Origin: Bacillota bacterium
GTDB taxonomy: Bacteria > Bacillota > Sulfobacillia > Sulfobacillales > Sulfobacillaceae
DNA length: 64,000 bases
Direction: 5' to 3'
Assembly: GCA_021784595.1 (NCBI GenBank)
Contig: JAJYHT010000057.1
Location: 51,780-115,779, forward strand
Shown: piece by piece, positions 52,385 to 63,134 of the stretch
How positions within the stretch are numbered: the stretch's first letter is position 1
Layout of the letters: the number at the start of each line of letters is the position of its first letter
The notes under the pieces: model-generated
Told to the model about the DNA's origin: nothing
Database searches by the model: none
What the model saw: the letters and a program-made list of their open reading frames with translations, nothing else
Position numbers and translations under genes: made by a program

Positions 52385-54985
52385 TTATACCTTGACCTCA
52401 GGCTCGACAACAACGGAAAACGTCAACTGGCCGGCCACCACATCGACGAGCACTGTTTGTCCTGGCAAAAACTCTCCGGACAGCAGTTTCATGGCCAAAG
52501 GGTCCTGAATTGCCCGCTGCACAAGGCGACGTAACGGGCGTGCGCCAAATTGCGGATCATAACCCCGTTCGGCCAACCAATCTTTGGCCAGGTCGGTAAC
52601 CTCTAAGGTCAATTCTCGCTCCTCGAGACGCTTTTTCACCTCGTTAAGGCTTAATGACACGATAAGGCGCAGCTCATCCTTAGTAAGCCGGGAGAAGGTT
52701 ATCACCTCGTCGATCCGGTTAAGCAATTCGGGCCGGAAGGACTCACGCAGCACGGCCTCGATTTGCGTCTGCCGACGGTTGGGATCCTCCTCTTCCAAAA
52801 TGATGTGGCTGCCCAAATTGGAGGTCATGATAATCACGGTGTTGCGAAAGTCTACCGTGCGTCCTTGACCATCGGTCAGGCGTCCGTCGTCCAGGACCTG
52901 CAACAGGATGTTGAATACCTCGGGATGGGCTTTTTCTACTTCATCCAGCAAAATCACCGAGTAGGGACGGCGCCGCACGGCTTCAGTCAATTGCCCACCT
53001 TCTTCGTAGCCCACATATCCTGGCGGGGCTCCGACCAGCCTTGACACCGAATGTCGTTCCATGTATTCAGACATGTCAATGCGCACCAACGCGTTGTCGT
53101 CATCGAACAAAAACGCCGCCAGCGCCTTGGCTAATTCGGTCTTGCCCACTCCGGTAGGACCCAGAAACAAAAACGATCCCATGGGTCGGCGCGGGTCAGA
53201 CAGCCCAGCGCGTGCCCGCCGTACCGCGTTGGAGACCGCTCGGATGGCATCTTGCTGGCCAATCACACGCTCGCCTAGACGTGTTTCCATTTCCACTAAC
53301 TTGGTGCGTTCACCTTCCAATAAGCGGGTCACGGGAATTCCCGTCCATTTGGCGACCACGTTGGCAATGTCTTGCTCGGTCACTTCTTCCCGCAACATGC
53401 GTCCGTGTTGGTCCAGCTCCTGAACCCGGGATTGCGCCTCGGTCAGCTCGTGTTCTAAGTTTAAAAGGGTACCGTACCGCAATTCAGCCGCCCGACCTAA
53501 ATCACCGGTGCGTTCAGCTTGGGCCTCAGCGGCCTGGGTTTCCTCGATTTTCAGCTTCAATTCATGTACCCTGCTGACCATCTGCTTTTCCTGCTCCCAG
53601 CGGGCCATAAAGCTGTCGCGGCGTTCACGCACGTTGGCCAATTCCTGTTCCACCTGCTGCAAACGGCCTTTCGATTGGGTATCCTCTTCCTTTCCCAACG
53701 CCTCGCGCTCAATCTCCAGTTGAATTTTGCGACGCTCCAACTCGTCCAACTCTTCGGGCAGGCTGTCCATCTCTACTCGCAGATGGGAAGCGGCTTCATC
53801 AATCAGGTCAATGGCCTTGTCGGGCAAAAACCTATCAGAAATGTAGCGGTGGCTTAGACGCGCTGCGGCTACTAGTGCGCCGTCGCGAATGCGCACTCCA
53901 TGGTGCACTTCATAGCGAGATTTTAAGCCCCGCAAGATGGCAATCGTATCTTCTACTGACGGCTCGCCCACATAGACTGGCTGAAACCGCCGCTCCAAGG
54001 CGGCATCTTTTTCGATATAGGTGCGGTACTCATTTAAGGTGGTAGCCCCGACCGCCCGCAATTCTCCGCGCGCTAGAGCCGGCTTCAACAGATTGGCCGC
54101 ATCTACCGCGCCTTCTGCCTTGCCCGCTCCTACCAAGGTATGGAGTTCATCAATGAACAAAATAATCCCGCCTTGGGCTGCTTCAATCTCTTTGAGCACG
54201 GCCTTGAAGCGATCTTCAAACTCTCCCCGAAACTTGCTGCCTGCAATCAAGGACCCGATGTCCAGGGCTAGAACCCGTTTGTCTTTGAGGCCCTGGGGCA
54301 CGTCACCTGCAACAATGCGTTGGGCTAGGCCTTCCACAATCGCTGTTTTGCCGACTCCGGGCTCGCCAATCAGCACCGGATTGTTTTTGGTACGCCGTGA
54401 CAAGACCTGGATTACGCGGCGAATTTCTTCATCGCGGCCGATGACCGGGTCCAGTTTAGACCTGCGCGCCAGATCAGTCAGATCTTTGGAGTATTTCATC
54501 AGCGCTTGATATTTCTCTTCCGGGCTTTGGTCAGTCACCCGGCTCGAGCCCCGGACATCTTTTAATGCCCTTAATAGGGCATCGCGACGAATGCCATAGT
54601 CGCGCAGAATCCGACCGGCCGCGGTATCCTGACGTTCTGCCAGCGCCAATAACAAGTGCTCGGTGGAAATGTACTCGTCTTTGAGCTGTCCTGCCTCGGT
54701 TTCCGCGCTTTCTACCACGGCCGTCAATTGGGGGCTTAAATATGCGCCCGGCTGCGTGCCGGTCACCTTAGGCATCCGCTGCAGTTCCTTTTCTAAGGCG
54801 GCTTCCAACGGACCCAGCGGTACCCCGATTTTTTCAATCAATGGTCGAACCACGCCGTCATTTTGTTGCAACAAAGCCATGAGAAGATGCTCTGGCCCAA
54901 TCTCCTGCTGTCCCCGCTCGCGGGCAATGTTTTGAGCTTCCGATAAGGCTTCTTGGGATTTTACGGTTAATTTATCGAGGCGCAT
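52385..54985 (-). CDS. clpB: ClpB disaggregase
   Basis: 866 residues from [14 protein letters not shown]. An N-domain, the first AAA+ ([25 protein letters not shown]), a long middle coiled coil (about 405-525) and the second AAA+ ([26 protein letters not shown]) are all present. It works with DnaK to dissolve aggregates. GGGAGGGG precedes the ATG. It follows the J-protein gene and overlaps it by 14 bp. Confidence 0.97.
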   Translation of the reverse strand: MRLDKLTVKSQEALSEAQNIARERGQQEIGPEHLLMALLQQNDGVVRPLIEKIGVPLGPLEAALEKELQRMPKVTGTQPGAYLSPQLTAVVESAETEAGQLKDEYISTEHLLLALAERQDTAAGRILRDYGIRRDALLRALKDVRGSSRVTDQSPEEKYQALMKYSKDLTDLARRSKLDPVIGRDEEIRRVIQVLSRRTKNNPVLIGEPGVGKTAIVEGLAQRIVAGDVPQGLKDKRVLALDIGSLIAGSKFRGEFEDRFKAVLKEIEAAQGGIILFIDELHTLVGAGKAEGAVDAANLLKPALARGELRAVGATTLNEYRTYIEKDAALERRFQPVYVGEPSVEDTIAILRGLKSRYEVHHGVRIRDGALVAAARLSHRYISDRFLPDKAIDLIDEAASHLRVEMDSLPEELDELERRKIQLEIEREALGKEEDTQSKGRLQQVEQELANVRERRDSFMARWEQEKQMVSRVHELKLKIEETQAAEAQAERTGDLGRAAELRYGTLLNLEHELTEAQSRVQELDQHGRMLREEVTEQDIANVVAKWTGIPVTRLLEGERTKLVEMETRLGERVIGQQDAIRAVSNAVRRARAGLSDPRRPMGSFLFLGPTGVGKTELAKALAAFLFDDDNALVRIDMSEYMERHSVSRLVGAPPGYVGYEEGGQLTEAVRRRPYSVILLDEVEKAHPEVFNILLQVLDDGRLTDGQGRTVDFRNTVIIMTSNLGSHIILEEEDPNRRQTQIEAVLRESFRPELLNRIDEVITFSRLTKDELRLIVSLSLNEVKKRLEERELTLEVTDLAKDWLAERGYDPQFGARPLRRLVQRAIQDPLAMKLLSGEFLPGQTVLVDVVAGQLTFSVVVEPEVKV

Positions 54986-55907
54986 GCACGTCCCCTCCCG
55001 TCTCATGATGCAAAGCGCTAATGTCTTGGTACAATCGATCGTCGTCTTCAGTAAATGGTTCTGGAAATCGCAATGTAACCTCTAAGAGCAAATCTCCCGG
55101 TTTGCCCGTGCTCCGGTCCGGCAGCCCCATGCCCCTTAAGCGCAGTACTTTGCCCTGATTGGTGTGGGGCGGGATTTTTACCGCCACCGGGTCGCCGACC
55201 AAAGGCGCCACCGTAATTTCGCCGCCAGTGGCCGCCAGCGGGACCGACACGGTCACGCGGCCTACCAGATCACTGTGTTGGCGGGCAAATCGAGGATGCG
55301 GAGCAACTTGCACCTTTAAGCGGGCATGCTCCCCCACCCGCAACACCGTGCCATCGTCCACACCGGCCGGAATTTTAACGTCAAACCGTTGTGGTTCCAT
55401 TACTTGCCCAAGTCCACCGCAACGCGCACAGTCGGGGTCGGTGCCATGGCAGACTGGACACGGTTTAATCTGGTTGACGGTCAGTTGAACCGTCGCTCCA
55501 GTCATGACTTGCTCGAGCGTCACCGACACGGTTTCTTCTGGTGCGCTACGCGTCCTCTGGGTGGCTCGTGTGGCTGTCGAGCCAGTAAACAGATCTTCAA
55601 AGATGCTTCCAAAATCTTCTGCGTTGAACCCGTCCCACTCATGGGACACACGCTGGTAGCCAGGACCTTGGCTGCGTGCTTTGCGATTGGCGAAATTACG
55701 GCGCAATTGGTCATATTCCGCCCGTTTGGCCGGATTCGACAGCACCTCATAGGCCTCGTTAATGTCTTTAAATCGTTCCTCGCCGGATTTTCCGCTAACA
55801 TCCGGGTGATACTTGCGCGCCAATTTGCGATATGATGCCTTGATTGCCGCCGCATCGGCGGTTTCCCCAACTTCTAAAATTTTATAATAATCTTTGGGCG
55901 CTGCCAT
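54972..55907 (-). CDS. DnaJ/CbpA-type J protein with one zinc-binding pair
   Basis: 311 residues. The J domain ([21 protein letters not shown]) is followed by a Gly/Phe region and C-terminal substrate domains. Between them lie only two CxxC motifs, CPVCHG and CARCGG, instead of four. It is thus intermediate between full DnaJ and zinc-free CbpA. It is the co-chaperone of the adjacent DnaK. A strong intergenic hairpin separates it from dnaK. Confidence 0.93.
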   Translation of the reverse strand: MAAPKDYYKILEVGETADAAAIKASYRKLARKYHPDVSGKSGEERFKDINEAYEVLSNPAKRAEYDQLRRNFANRKARSQGPGYQRVSHEWDGFNAEDFGSIFEDLFTGSTATRATQRTRSAPEETVSVTLEQVMTGATVQLTVNQIKPCPVCHGTDPDCARCGGLGQVMEPQRFDVKIPAGVDDGTVLRVGEHARLKVQVAPHPRFARQHSDLVGRVTVSVPLAATGGEITVAPLVGDPVAVKIPPHTNQGKVLRLRGMGLPDRSTGKPGDLLLEVTLRFPEPFTEDDDRLYQDISALHHETGGDVHAPR

Positions 55908-55922
55908 AGTTCCACCTCACAA

Positions 55923-55960
55923 GGGCAAGGACCAGGTGGACTGTCCGCCTGGTCCTTCCC
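55923..55960 (-). other. Strong hairpin between dnaK and the J-protein gene
   Basis: AAGGACCAGG/CCTGGTCCTT perfect arms with GGG/CCC outside and a small internal GGAC/GTCC. No U-tract follows. It probably stabilises or processes the RNA so that DnaK is made in excess. Confidence 0.6.
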
Positions 55961-55975
55961 ACCTCTCTCACTCCA

Positions 55976-57862
55976 TCATTCCGTCGGATGAAAGTCTGCA
56001 TCAATCACGTCGTCGTTGTCCGGGCTGTTCGTCGGAGGCGGCGGCGCATCACCCGATTGGGTGGATTTATACAGTTCTTCAGCCAACTTGTGCGACACGG
56101 TTTCTAGTTCGGCTACCGTCTTCTCAATGGTTTCCTGGTTGTTCTGGCTCAACGCTTCTCGCACGGCTCGAATGGCATCCTCAGCCGACGCCTTGTCGCT
56201 GGCGGACACCTTGTCGTTCAGATCGCGCAAGGTTTTCTCCGTGGCATACACGAAGGATTCGGCGCGATTCTTCAATTCCGCCATTTCTCGCACACGCTGG
56301 TCTTCGGATGCCTTTTCTTGAGCCTCCCGCACGAGCTTTTCCACTTCGTCTTTGGACAACTGGGTGGAGGCGGTCACGGTAATCCGCTGTTCTTTCGATG
56401 TGCCCAGGTCTTTGGCCGAAACGTTGACAATACCATTAGCATCAATGTCAAAGGTCACTTCAATTTGAGGCACGCCGCGGGGGGCCGGAGGAATGTCCGC
56501 TAGGCTGAAGCGGGCTAAGGTCCGGTTGTCCTGCGCCATCGTGCGTTCGCCTTGCAGCACGTGAATTTCCACGCTGGTTTGGTTGTCGGCGGCGGTGGTG
56601 AATGTCTCACTCTTGCGGGTGGGTATGGTCGTGTTGCGTTCAATCAGCTTGGTAAACACTCCACCCATCGTTTCAATGCCCAATGAAAGCGGGGTAACAT
56701 CGAGCAAGATAACATCTTTGACTTCGCCGGCCAGCACCCCGCCTTGAATTGCCGCGCCAATGGCCACGACTTCGTCGGGATTGACACCCCGATGGGGTTC
56801 CTTGCCCGTGAGCCGCTTGACCAATTCTTGAATGACCGGCATTCGCGTGGAGCCACCTACCAGAATGACTTCGTCGATCTGGCTTTCCGACAGCTTGGCG
56901 TCTTGCAAAGCCTGTTTGAAGGGACCAACCGTCCTCTCCGTCAGACTGCTGGTCAATTCTTCAAATTTAGCTCGGGTAATCCGTTGCTCCAAGTGCTTGG
57001 GTCCCGTTTGATCGGCGGTGATGAACGGCAGACTGACTTGGGTTTCAGTCACCGACGACAATTCGATCTTGGCTTTTTCAGACGCTTCGATGAGTCGTTG
57101 CAACGCTTGCCGATCTTTGCGCAAGTCAATGCCGTTCTCTTTTTGAAATTCTCCGGCGATATAGTCGACGAGTTTCATGTCGTAGTCATCTCCGCCGAGG
57201 TGTGTGTCGCCAGAGGTCGACTTCACCTCGAAGACCCCGTCGCCGACCTCCAAGACCGACACGTCAAAGGTGCCGCCGCCCAAATCCCACACTAAAATCG
57301 TTTCGTTTTTTTGTTTGTCCAACCCGTATGCCAGCGCTGCCGCAGTTGGCTCGTTGATGATGCGCAACACTTCCAACCCGGCTATCTTTCCGGCGTCTTT
57401 GGTGGCTTGACGCTGGGCATCGTTGAAGTAAGCCGGTACCGTGATGACCGCTTGCGTAATGCTTTCACCTAAATACTTCTCCGCATCGGCCTTCAGTTTC
57501 CCAAGGACCATGGCCGAAATCTCTTCCGGTGTCATGCTTTTGCCGGCGTTAGGCAAATCCACCAAAACTTGTTGATTGGATCCGCCGGTTACCTTATAGG
57601 GGACCCGAGAGCGCTCCGACGCTACCTCTTCAAACCGTCGACCGATAAACCGTTTAATGGAAAAGACAGTGTTTTCGGGGTTCATGACGGCTTGGCGTCG
57701 CGCCAATTGTCCTACCAGTCGCTCACCGGCTTTGCTGAAACCGACCACCGAAGGAGTCAAGCGACTCCCCTCAGTATTGAGGATAACGGTGGGTTGACCT
57801 CCTTCCATTACCGCAATTACCGAGTTGGTGGTTCCTAAGTCAATTCCGACGACCTTGCCCAT
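55976..57862 (-). CDS. dnaK: DnaK (Hsp70) chaperone
   Basis: 628 residues. It starts [16 protein letters not shown], with [35 protein letters not shown] and a substrate domain starting [12 protein letters not shown], ending DDVIDADF. It has the shorter Gram-positive ATPase domain. It folds and protects proteins. The ATG region overlaps the end of the HspR-like gene, so they are coupled. Confidence 0.98.
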   Translation of the reverse strand: MGKVVGIDLGTTNSVIAVMEGGQPTVILNTEGSRLTPSVVGFSKAGERLVGQLARRQAVMNPENTVFSIKRFIGRRFEEVASERSRVPYKVTGGSNQQVLVDLPNAGKSMTPEEISAMVLGKLKADAEKYLGESITQAVITVPAYFNDAQRQATKDAGKIAGLEVLRIINEPTAAALAYGLDKQKNETILVWDLGGGTFDVSVLEVGDGVFEVKSTSGDTHLGGDDYDMKLVDYIAGEFQKENGIDLRKDRQALQRLIEASEKAKIELSSVTETQVSLPFITADQTGPKHLEQRITRAKFEELTSSLTERTVGPFKQALQDAKLSESQIDEVILVGGSTRMPVIQELVKRLTGKEPHRGVNPDEVVAIGAAIQGGVLAGEVKDVILLDVTPLSLGIETMGGVFTKLIERNTTIPTRKSETFTTAADNQTSVEIHVLQGERTMAQDNRTLARFSLADIPPAPRGVPQIEVTFDIDANGIVNVSAKDLGTSKEQRITVTASTQLSKDEVEKLVREAQEKASEDQRVREMAELKNRAESFVYATEKTLRDLNDKVSASDKASAEDAIRAVREALSQNNQETIEKTVAELETVSHKLAEELYKSTQSGDAPPPPTNSPDNDDVIDADFHPTE

Positions 57863-58154
57863 AATTGTTCTCCCTCGCTTTACTCCGATTACTGTTTATG
57901 TAACGGACTTCTACCGTGCCCAGGATCAACTGGATTCCAGCCAAATTAATTCCTTTTTGGGTTAGTTCCCGAATCTTGACCAACCGATAAAAGTCATTTT
58001 CAGAATACAGTCGATTGTTGGTTTCGGTTCGTGCGGGACAAACTAAACATTCCCGCTCCCAAATTCTCAACACTTGTGTGGACACTCCTACTAGTCGTGC
58101 CATCACACTGATAGTGTAAACCGGCTCGTCAGGGCCATGGATCGGCAACTCCAT
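57840..58154 (-). CDS. hspR: HspR-like MerR-family heat-shock regulator
   Basis: About 104 residues. An N-terminal MerR winged helix reads [24 protein letters not shown], then the HspR-like [11 protein letters not shown]. There is no Cys or metal site. In actinobacteria HspR represses dnaK by binding HAIR sites. Here it is the first gene of the dnaK operon rather than the last. No HAIR dyad was found, so its DNA site may differ. ATG 58154 has GAGG 5 nt upstream; GTG 58157 is an alternative. Confidence 0.88.
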   Translation of the reverse strand: MELPIHGPDEPVYTISVMARLVGVSTQVLRIWERECLVCPARTETNNRLYSENDFYRLVKIRELTQKGINLAGIQLILGTVEVRYINSNRSKARENNYGQGRRN

Positions 58155-58184
58155 CACATCCTCAACAAACGGTACTCCTTATTT

Positions 58185-58213
58185 ATAATAGTAAATTCTG
58201 TCCCAATGATCAA
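58185..58213 (-). promoter_or_regulatory. Promoter of the hspR-dnaK operon
   Basis: Minus-strand TTGATC (58208-58213), 17-bp spacer, TATTAT (58185-58190), about 30 nt before the regulator start. Confidence 0.65.
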
Positions 58214-58325
58214 GAATCTTATACTGGCCTTATAAAAAAATTAATCGTAATGGATCGACGTCTTTTTGGTCATGCCTAAGAATAGCAATGAGACAAAAGG
58301 ACCCTAACACTAAAGGAGGATGCCT

Positions 58326-58907
58326 ATGAATCGCCTATCGCCACGCCGCGAATTTGGTTTCCCAACCAATTTATGGACTGATTTTATCCGATCGCCGCTC
58401 AGTGTGAGCCGCTTGGTGGGACACCGCCCGCACTTGGCCAGTCTTCAGTCCTTTTATTGGTGGAACGTGATCTGGACTGCCCTCATAGTGTCTCTCGGAC
58501 AGGTCTTTAGTATTCCGTTCCCAGACCGTGCTTTTTTGCACGCGTTCTATGCTGTGCTGCTGGTGTTGTTTGGCGGTGCAGTTTTGCTTTATCCGGGCAT
58601 GATGGTGATGGATTGGCTGAGCCGACAGACTGCCATTCGCGGCCATGACTTGACGCGACGCGCGGTGTTGATGGCGATAAGCCCCTGGTTCATCGTCATC
58701 GCTGCCACCATGGTTGTCTCCCCGTTGTTTCTGATTCCTGCCGTTCCGCTGGCTTTAACCGTCTACGTGCTGGTGGAGGGCCTGGCAAAAAGCCAAGCCA
58801 TAGCCTGGCGAGATGCCGCAGTCCTGGTTCTCGGCTTCGCCAGCTTTGTCCTGGTGGTGTTATTTTGTCTATTTTGGATCTTTGGCTGGGATGTCTATGC
58901 CATATAG
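58326..58907 (+). CDS. Yip1-domain-like membrane protein
   Basis: 193 residues. A soluble N-terminus (about 40) is followed by five hydrophobic segments, matching the YIP1 family outline. The function in bacteria is unknown. GGAGG lies 6 nt before the ATG at 58326. It diverges from hspR and converges with murQ. Confidence 0.6.
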   Translation: MNRLSPRREFGFPTNLWTDFIRSPLSVSRLVGHRPHLASLQSFYWWNVIWTALIVSLGQVFSIPFPDRAFLHAFYAVLLVLFGGAVLLYPGMMVMDWLSRQTAIRGHDLTRRAVLMAISPWFIVIAATMVVSPLFLIPAVPLALTVYVLVEGLAKSQAIAWRDAAVLVLGFASFVLVVLFCLFWIFGWDVYAI

Positions 58908-58909
58908 GA

Positions 58910-59779
58910 TTAGACGGGACGTTTATCTCTACGCCACAGCGATCCCAATGGTCCCGTAAGGCTTTTCAAATAGTTTTCGAGTTCCTCACCTTTTGCTCCG
59001 GTCAACCCTTCAATCAGAGCGGCCCGTATGTGATAATTGTGCGCTTCCAGTAAATTGCGCGCCGTGCTCTCGTCGCAGTGAAGCAGCTCGGATACGATGG
59101 CTTGCCCACGTCGTCGCAACTTTAGATTGGTCGGCTTCATATCAATCATGAGATTATGCAACGTATGGCCCAATTGCACCATAACGCCTGTCGATATCAT
59201 GTTCAAAACCATTTTCTGGGCAGTGCCTGCCAGCATTCGGGTCGACCCCCGCAACGATTCCTCGCCGACCGAGAGTAAGACGGCAATGTCGGTAAAAGGA
59301 GTCAACGCCGCGTCATCCACGCAAAAAATTCCGACCCGAAGGCTCGCAGATTCCCGAGCAGCATCCAATGCTCCCTGCACATAGGGAGTGCTGCCCGATG
59401 CCGCCACACCAATTACTACATCAAGGGGGCCTAACAACTGTCCCATTATCTCGCGATACCCTGCTTCTGCATTGTCTTCCGCGCCTTCCACCGCATCCCA
59501 GAAGGCTTCTCGGCCCCCCGCCATCAAGGTCTGCCAAAGATCCGCCTCAATGCCGAAAGTCGGGGGCAATTCCGAGGCGTCTAGCTGAGCCAATCGGCCG
59601 GAAGTGCCCGCCCCCACCACTCTGACTCGGCCTCCGGATTGTAATCGCTGACTAATGGCCTCAATGGCTTGCGCGATATCTGAAGCTACGTGGGCGACGG
59701 CCGCTTGGGGCCGTTTATCTTGTTCATTCAAAAACTGAACCAACTCATAAACATTCATGTCCTCAAGATAGGGCATCAT
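58910..59779 (-). CDS. murQ: MurQ, N-acetylmuramic acid 6-phosphate etherase
   Basis: About 289 residues. It has the SIS domain with GAGTSGRLAQLDASELPPTF, AASGSTPYVQGAL and GSTRMLAGTAQKMVLNMIST. It splits MurNAc-6P to GlcNAc-6P and lactate. The ATG at 59779 (or the next codon) has GAGG upstream. It is the last gene of the kinase-nagA-murQ operon for peptidoglycan recycling. Confidence 0.95.
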   Translation of the reverse strand: MMPYLEDMNVYELVQFLNEQDKRPQAAVAHVASDIAQAIEAISQRLQSGGRVRVVGAGTSGRLAQLDASELPPTFGIEADLWQTLMAGGREAFWDAVEGAEDNAEAGYREIMGQLLGPLDVVIGVAASGSTPYVQGALDAARESASLRVGIFCVDDAALTPFTDIAVLLSVGEESLRGSTRMLAGTAQKMVLNMISTGVMVQLGHTLHNLMIDMKPTNLKLRRRGQAIVSELLHCDESTARNLLEAHNYHIRAALIEGLTGAKGEELENYLKSLTGPLGSLWRRDKRPV

Positions 59780-59786
59780 GGTATCC

Positions 59787-60935
59787 TCACTGTCCGTTGT
59801 GTAAGATTGGTCTCGCATCAAAAATTGGTCTGCCTTCACAATAAGTCGCCTCGACATTGTACGCATTGTCTAGCACTACCAAATCCGCCCTCATGCCGCT
59901 AGCGATAGCACCCCTGTCCAAGAGACCCAAGCGCCGTGCCGAGTTCCCGGACAGGGCTGAAACGATGGCCGGAAGGGGAATGCCCCATCGCAGCAAGTTG
60001 CGCAAGGCCTGGTCCAAGGTCAGCACACTACCAGCCAAGGTGCCGTCGTTCAGCCGGGCTGCTCCATGTGAGACCGTGACTGGCGATCCCCCTAATTGAT
60101 AGTCTCCATCAGGCATATCGGCGGCCGCCATGGCGTCGGTAATCAGCAAAACTCGTTCGGCCATGGTATGAAATACATATGCCAGCATCTCGGGCCGAAT
60201 GTGAATCCCATCCGCAATCAGTTCGCACCACAGCCGAGGTTCGGTCAGTCCCAGACCCACCAAGCCCGGTTCCCGATGATTCAAGGGGGACATGGCATTG
60301 AAAAAGTGGGTCAAGCCATCGGCTCCTGCCAAAACTCCCTTTTTACCCTCGTCAAATGTTGCCGAAGAGTGCCCAAGATTGACTGCCACTCCGTGCTGCC
60401 TCATCCATTCAATCACTAAACCGGCGCCCGGCATATTAGGCGCCATGGTGATGAGACGCACCCACTGGTCGCGGTTGTCCCCCATCAAATATTGGGCGCT
60501 GGTCACCAAAGGAGCGGCGATGGCGTTGGCCGGCTGTGCCCCTTTAAATATTGGATCGATAAAGGGGCCTTCTAGATGAAGGCCCCAGAGTCTTGCGCCG
60601 GACAAGGGTCCAAGGGCGATGCTGCGCGATTCTTCGATGATCCGGCGCAAATCTTCTAAGGGCGCGGTGAGGGTGGTCGCTAAAAATCCGGTGACACCAT
60701 GACGGGCCAAGGCTCGCGACATCGCGTCAAAACGGCCAGGTTCTCGGTCCATAGTGTCCAATCCGCCTATGCCATGGATATGTTCATCAATAAAGCCCGG
60801 CAAAATCACGGGCCCGGTTTGAGCTTGTGGGTCACGTTCGATGCGCTCTATCTGGCCTTTGCCGTCCCAATGGACGACTCCTGGCACCAATGCCTGTTCC
60901 GAGTCTAAAAAGATGCGTCCACTAAGAGAGGACAT
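59787..60935 (-). CDS. nagA: NagA, N-acetylglucosamine-6-phosphate deacetylase
   Basis: 382 residues. Amidohydrolase motifs are PGFIDEHIHGIGGLD, LWGLHLEGPFID, LGHSSATFDEG, GLTHFFNAMSPL and LITDAMAA with catalytic Asp. It yields GlcN-6P for glycolysis or wall synthesis. GAGGAG lies 10 nt before the ATG. It overlaps the kinase gene. Confidence 0.95.
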   Translation of the reverse strand: MSSLSGRIFLDSEQALVPGVVHWDGKGQIERIERDPQAQTGPVILPGFIDEHIHGIGGLDTMDREPGRFDAMSRALARHGVTGFLATTLTAPLEDLRRIIEESRSIALGPLSGARLWGLHLEGPFIDPIFKGAQPANAIAAPLVTSAQYLMGDNRDQWVRLITMAPNMPGAGLVIEWMRQHGVAVNLGHSSATFDEGKKGVLAGADGLTHFFNAMSPLNHREPGLVGLGLTEPRLWCELIADGIHIRPEMLAYVFHTMAERVLLITDAMAAADMPDGDYQLGGSPVTVSHGAARLNDGTLAGSVLTLDQALRNLLRWGIPLPAIVSALSGNSARRLGLLDRGAIASGMRADLVVLDNAYNVEATYCEGRPIFDARPILHNGQ

Positions 60936-61836
60936 GGCGGTCACTCCTCTTTCCTATGTTTTTCCACTGTTGAGCCAGCCACACCGCACCCTCCACCGGC
61001 TTCTCGGTGACCAAGGTGAGCGGGGTCCGATAACCCAAAGGCAGCCAGTATTGGTTCAACCACGGGAGCCACCATTTGGACAAACCACCCACTACCCCGA
61101 CAGGCCATTGATCTCGCCACCCCAAAACTCTCGTCAATGTCTGGTAATGGTTAACCACGGACTGAGCTTCGTGGTCGACCAGAGCGCGGGCCACCGTGTC
61201 ATTGGCTGCGGCCTGTAGTACTTTGTGTGCCAAATCTGATATCGCGCGGACTTCAAAAGGCGGTGTATACCAGCGCGTCAAAATGTCAAGTGCAGTGGAC
61301 GCCTGAAAGTATTCAGACACCAGATCCCCTAAAGCGGTGGTCTCCCCGGTACCGTCCAGCATTGCCAAGGTCGCTTTGACCGCCTTTTGTCCCAACGCAA
61401 TACCTGAGCCCGAGTCGCCCAACTGCCATCCATAACCGCCTACCCGTGCACCATCGACCCCATTGTGGCCAAAGAAAACTGACCCAGTGCCTAAAATTCC
61501 TACCACGCCCGGATCCCCATGGCTCAGTGCTGCCCAAGCCAGCTGATAGTCGCCTACCAGCCAATAATCCCCCGGAATCAATTGGTCTAGACGTCGGATC
61601 CAGTTGTCACGTAAAAACGGTCGGTCCACTCCGGCCAAACCGATGACCGTGGCGTCAATTAAGGTTCCAGGATGTTCCACCAATGCGCGCCATATCTTTT
61701 GCACGGCTTCATAAGCCCGCTCCTCGCCTACTACAATAGCATTGGAAGGCCCTGCCCCGGCCTCTAACATCACGTCGTGTCCATTAGACAGGATACCGCG
61801 GGTGGCTGTCCCGCCTCCGTCTATGCCTACATACAT
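60922..61836 (-). CDS. BadF/BcrAD-family amino-sugar kinase (NagK/MurK-like)
   Basis: 304 residues from MYVGIDGGGTATRG. The ASKHA fold has PHOSPHATE loop DGGGT, GLAGVDRP, LGTGSVFFG and GGYGWQLGDSGSG with a second ATP motif. It phosphorylates GlcNAc or MurNAc, matching MurQ and NagA just downstream; which sugar is not decided. AGGTGAC precedes the ATG. Confidence 0.9.
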   Translation of the reverse strand: MYVGIDGGGTATRGILSNGHDVMLEAGAGPSNAIVVGEERAYEAVQKIWRALVEHPGTLIDATVIGLAGVDRPFLRDNWIRRLDQLIPGDYWLVGDYQLAWAALSHGDPGVVGILGTGSVFFGHNGVDGARVGGYGWQLGDSGSGIALGQKAVKATLAMLDGTGETTALGDLVSEYFQASTALDILTRWYTPPFEVRAISDLAHKVLQAAANDTVARALVDHEAQSVVNHYQTLTRVLGWRDQWPVGVVGGLSKWWLPWLNQYWLPLGYRTPLTLVTEKPVEGAVWLAQQWKNIGKRSDRHVLS

Positions 61837-62537
61837 CGTGTCACCTGCTTTTACCATGCATCTCCCACAGTATTCGCCTTCACCCACTGTTTTTCCTGCC
61901 ATATCTATTCTAATGCCAGGGATTCGTTAAAGTCATAGCGCCACACAGATGCCAGGCTTTGGCTGGGGAGAAATTTATCGCTTTCGTCCCAGCCCATGAT
62001 TGTGGGGACTAATCAGTGAGCCTCCGGGCGCGGACTAAAAGTGCGCCTTTTTTTGATTTTACGCTCTTGTTGGGCTGGTGGCCAGGTGTCCGTCAAGGGA
62101 TTCAGGGAGATGATGTCTCGTGCCGACGGCATCTGGAGAATTCCCTGGGTCAAAGATATTGTGACGAACAACGGATACCGACCAACAGAAAAGGCGATAA
62201 GGGAAGCATGCGAATTTTGGTGCCGACAGATTCGTACAGTGCTTGAACCACTTGCCCTGTGTTGTCGTCCAACTGCGGAGGACGAGGCCATGGTTTTAGT
62301 TCCATATAGGATGCAATAAGATTGGAGGCAGACGGTTGCTGTCCATTGTTGCGGACATGGTGTTCGACATCTGTACATCCATAACGTTCTGATCATCGCG
62401 TACACGTCCGCGTCCACGACGCTTCAATCACCGGAAAATCTCCTCGATGAGCGCGTCGCAATCCCTCACACAATACGCTGTGACATCTGCGTGACGACAC
62501 AGTTGATAACCGTTCTATCCATCACATCTTTTTATAC
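61837..62537. other. Non-coding/decayed accessory stretch
   Basis: No ORF of this 0.7-kb stretch resembles a family I recognise. Short reading frames on both strands are broken and have no convincing ribosome site. A weak plus-strand terminator-like GGCGC/GCGCC stem followed by T7 is at 62027-62054, without an assignable gene before it. I judge it relic accessory DNA between nagK and the pseudogenes. Confidence 0.5.
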
Positions 62538-62970
62538 CTAAATCGCCCACTGATCAAAGGTCCATTCCTCGACGATTGCAATACCCAATTCGCGGGCTGC
62601 GCTCAAAAGTTTCCGATCTGGTGTAGCTAACGGGCATGCCTGGCGCAAAGCCAGGTAAGCAGTGTCATAGGCGGTCAGGCTCGGGGCTCGGCCCCGTAAT
62701 AGATAATATCTCGGCATGGTCCGGCCAAGAGAGTTCGCCGACGATACTCGGCAACTCCGAAAGTGTATAGAGAAATTCGTCTGCCAAGGCGGCCCTTCCT
62801 CTGCGCCATCAATAGGACGTTGATCACTTCGTATGGCCAATTGCTGGCACAACCGTGCTTTTTGTCAGCAGAGGTTTAGAATAGATTTCGCATACGGGTT
62901 TTTGTTCATCTTTAAAACACAGAACCATAGCGACGGATGCATCTACCACGAAGGTCTCGACTTCCGACCC
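62538..62970 (-). pseudogene. Frameshifted VapC/PIN-domain toxin relic
   Basis: Read over three frames the minus strand gives FVVDASVAMVLCFKDEQ, then WPYEVINVLLMAQRKGR, then DEFLYTLSELPSIVGELSW, and LTAYDTAYLALRQACPLATPDR. These are consecutive PIN pieces including the acidic VVDAS, YDTAYL and TPD sites. At least two frameshifts separate them, so no full protein is made. A short MYVAKLRRVRHDVRLG frame just upstream may be an antitoxin remnant. Confidence 0.8.
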
Positions 62971-63134
62971 TCCTCAATCAATTTGTTCAATGACAATCCG
63001 CCAAGGCGAACGTCGTGCCGAACGCGTCGCAATTTTGCAACATACATACCCGATTAAGTCAGGGAAACGATCAGAAGTGGAGGAGATCGTGGTAAAGTTA
63101 GGGTAAATTGTAGGGTTGGGGGAGGACGGATACG

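Noticed and set aside
51586..52395. 269-codon plus-strand open frame antisense to the thioredoxin gene
   Set aside because: It is the shadow of the convergent spoVB/tlpA genes, with no family motifs.
58155..58325. HAIR-type operator (CTTGAGT-N7-ACTCAAG) before hspR
   Set aside because: Searched by eye on both strands; only CTTGATC near the -35 was found, without a partner arm.
60300..60580. Short plus-strand frames in nagA
   Set aside because: Shadow frames of a well-supported gene on the other strand.
62027..62054. Terminator of a plus-strand small RNA
   Set aside because: The stem is only 5 bp and no convincing promoter precedes it.
62208..62246. MRILVPTDSYSA, resembling the start of a universal stress protein
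   Set aside because: A stop follows after 12 codons and no further domain sequence continues in any frame; probably chance.
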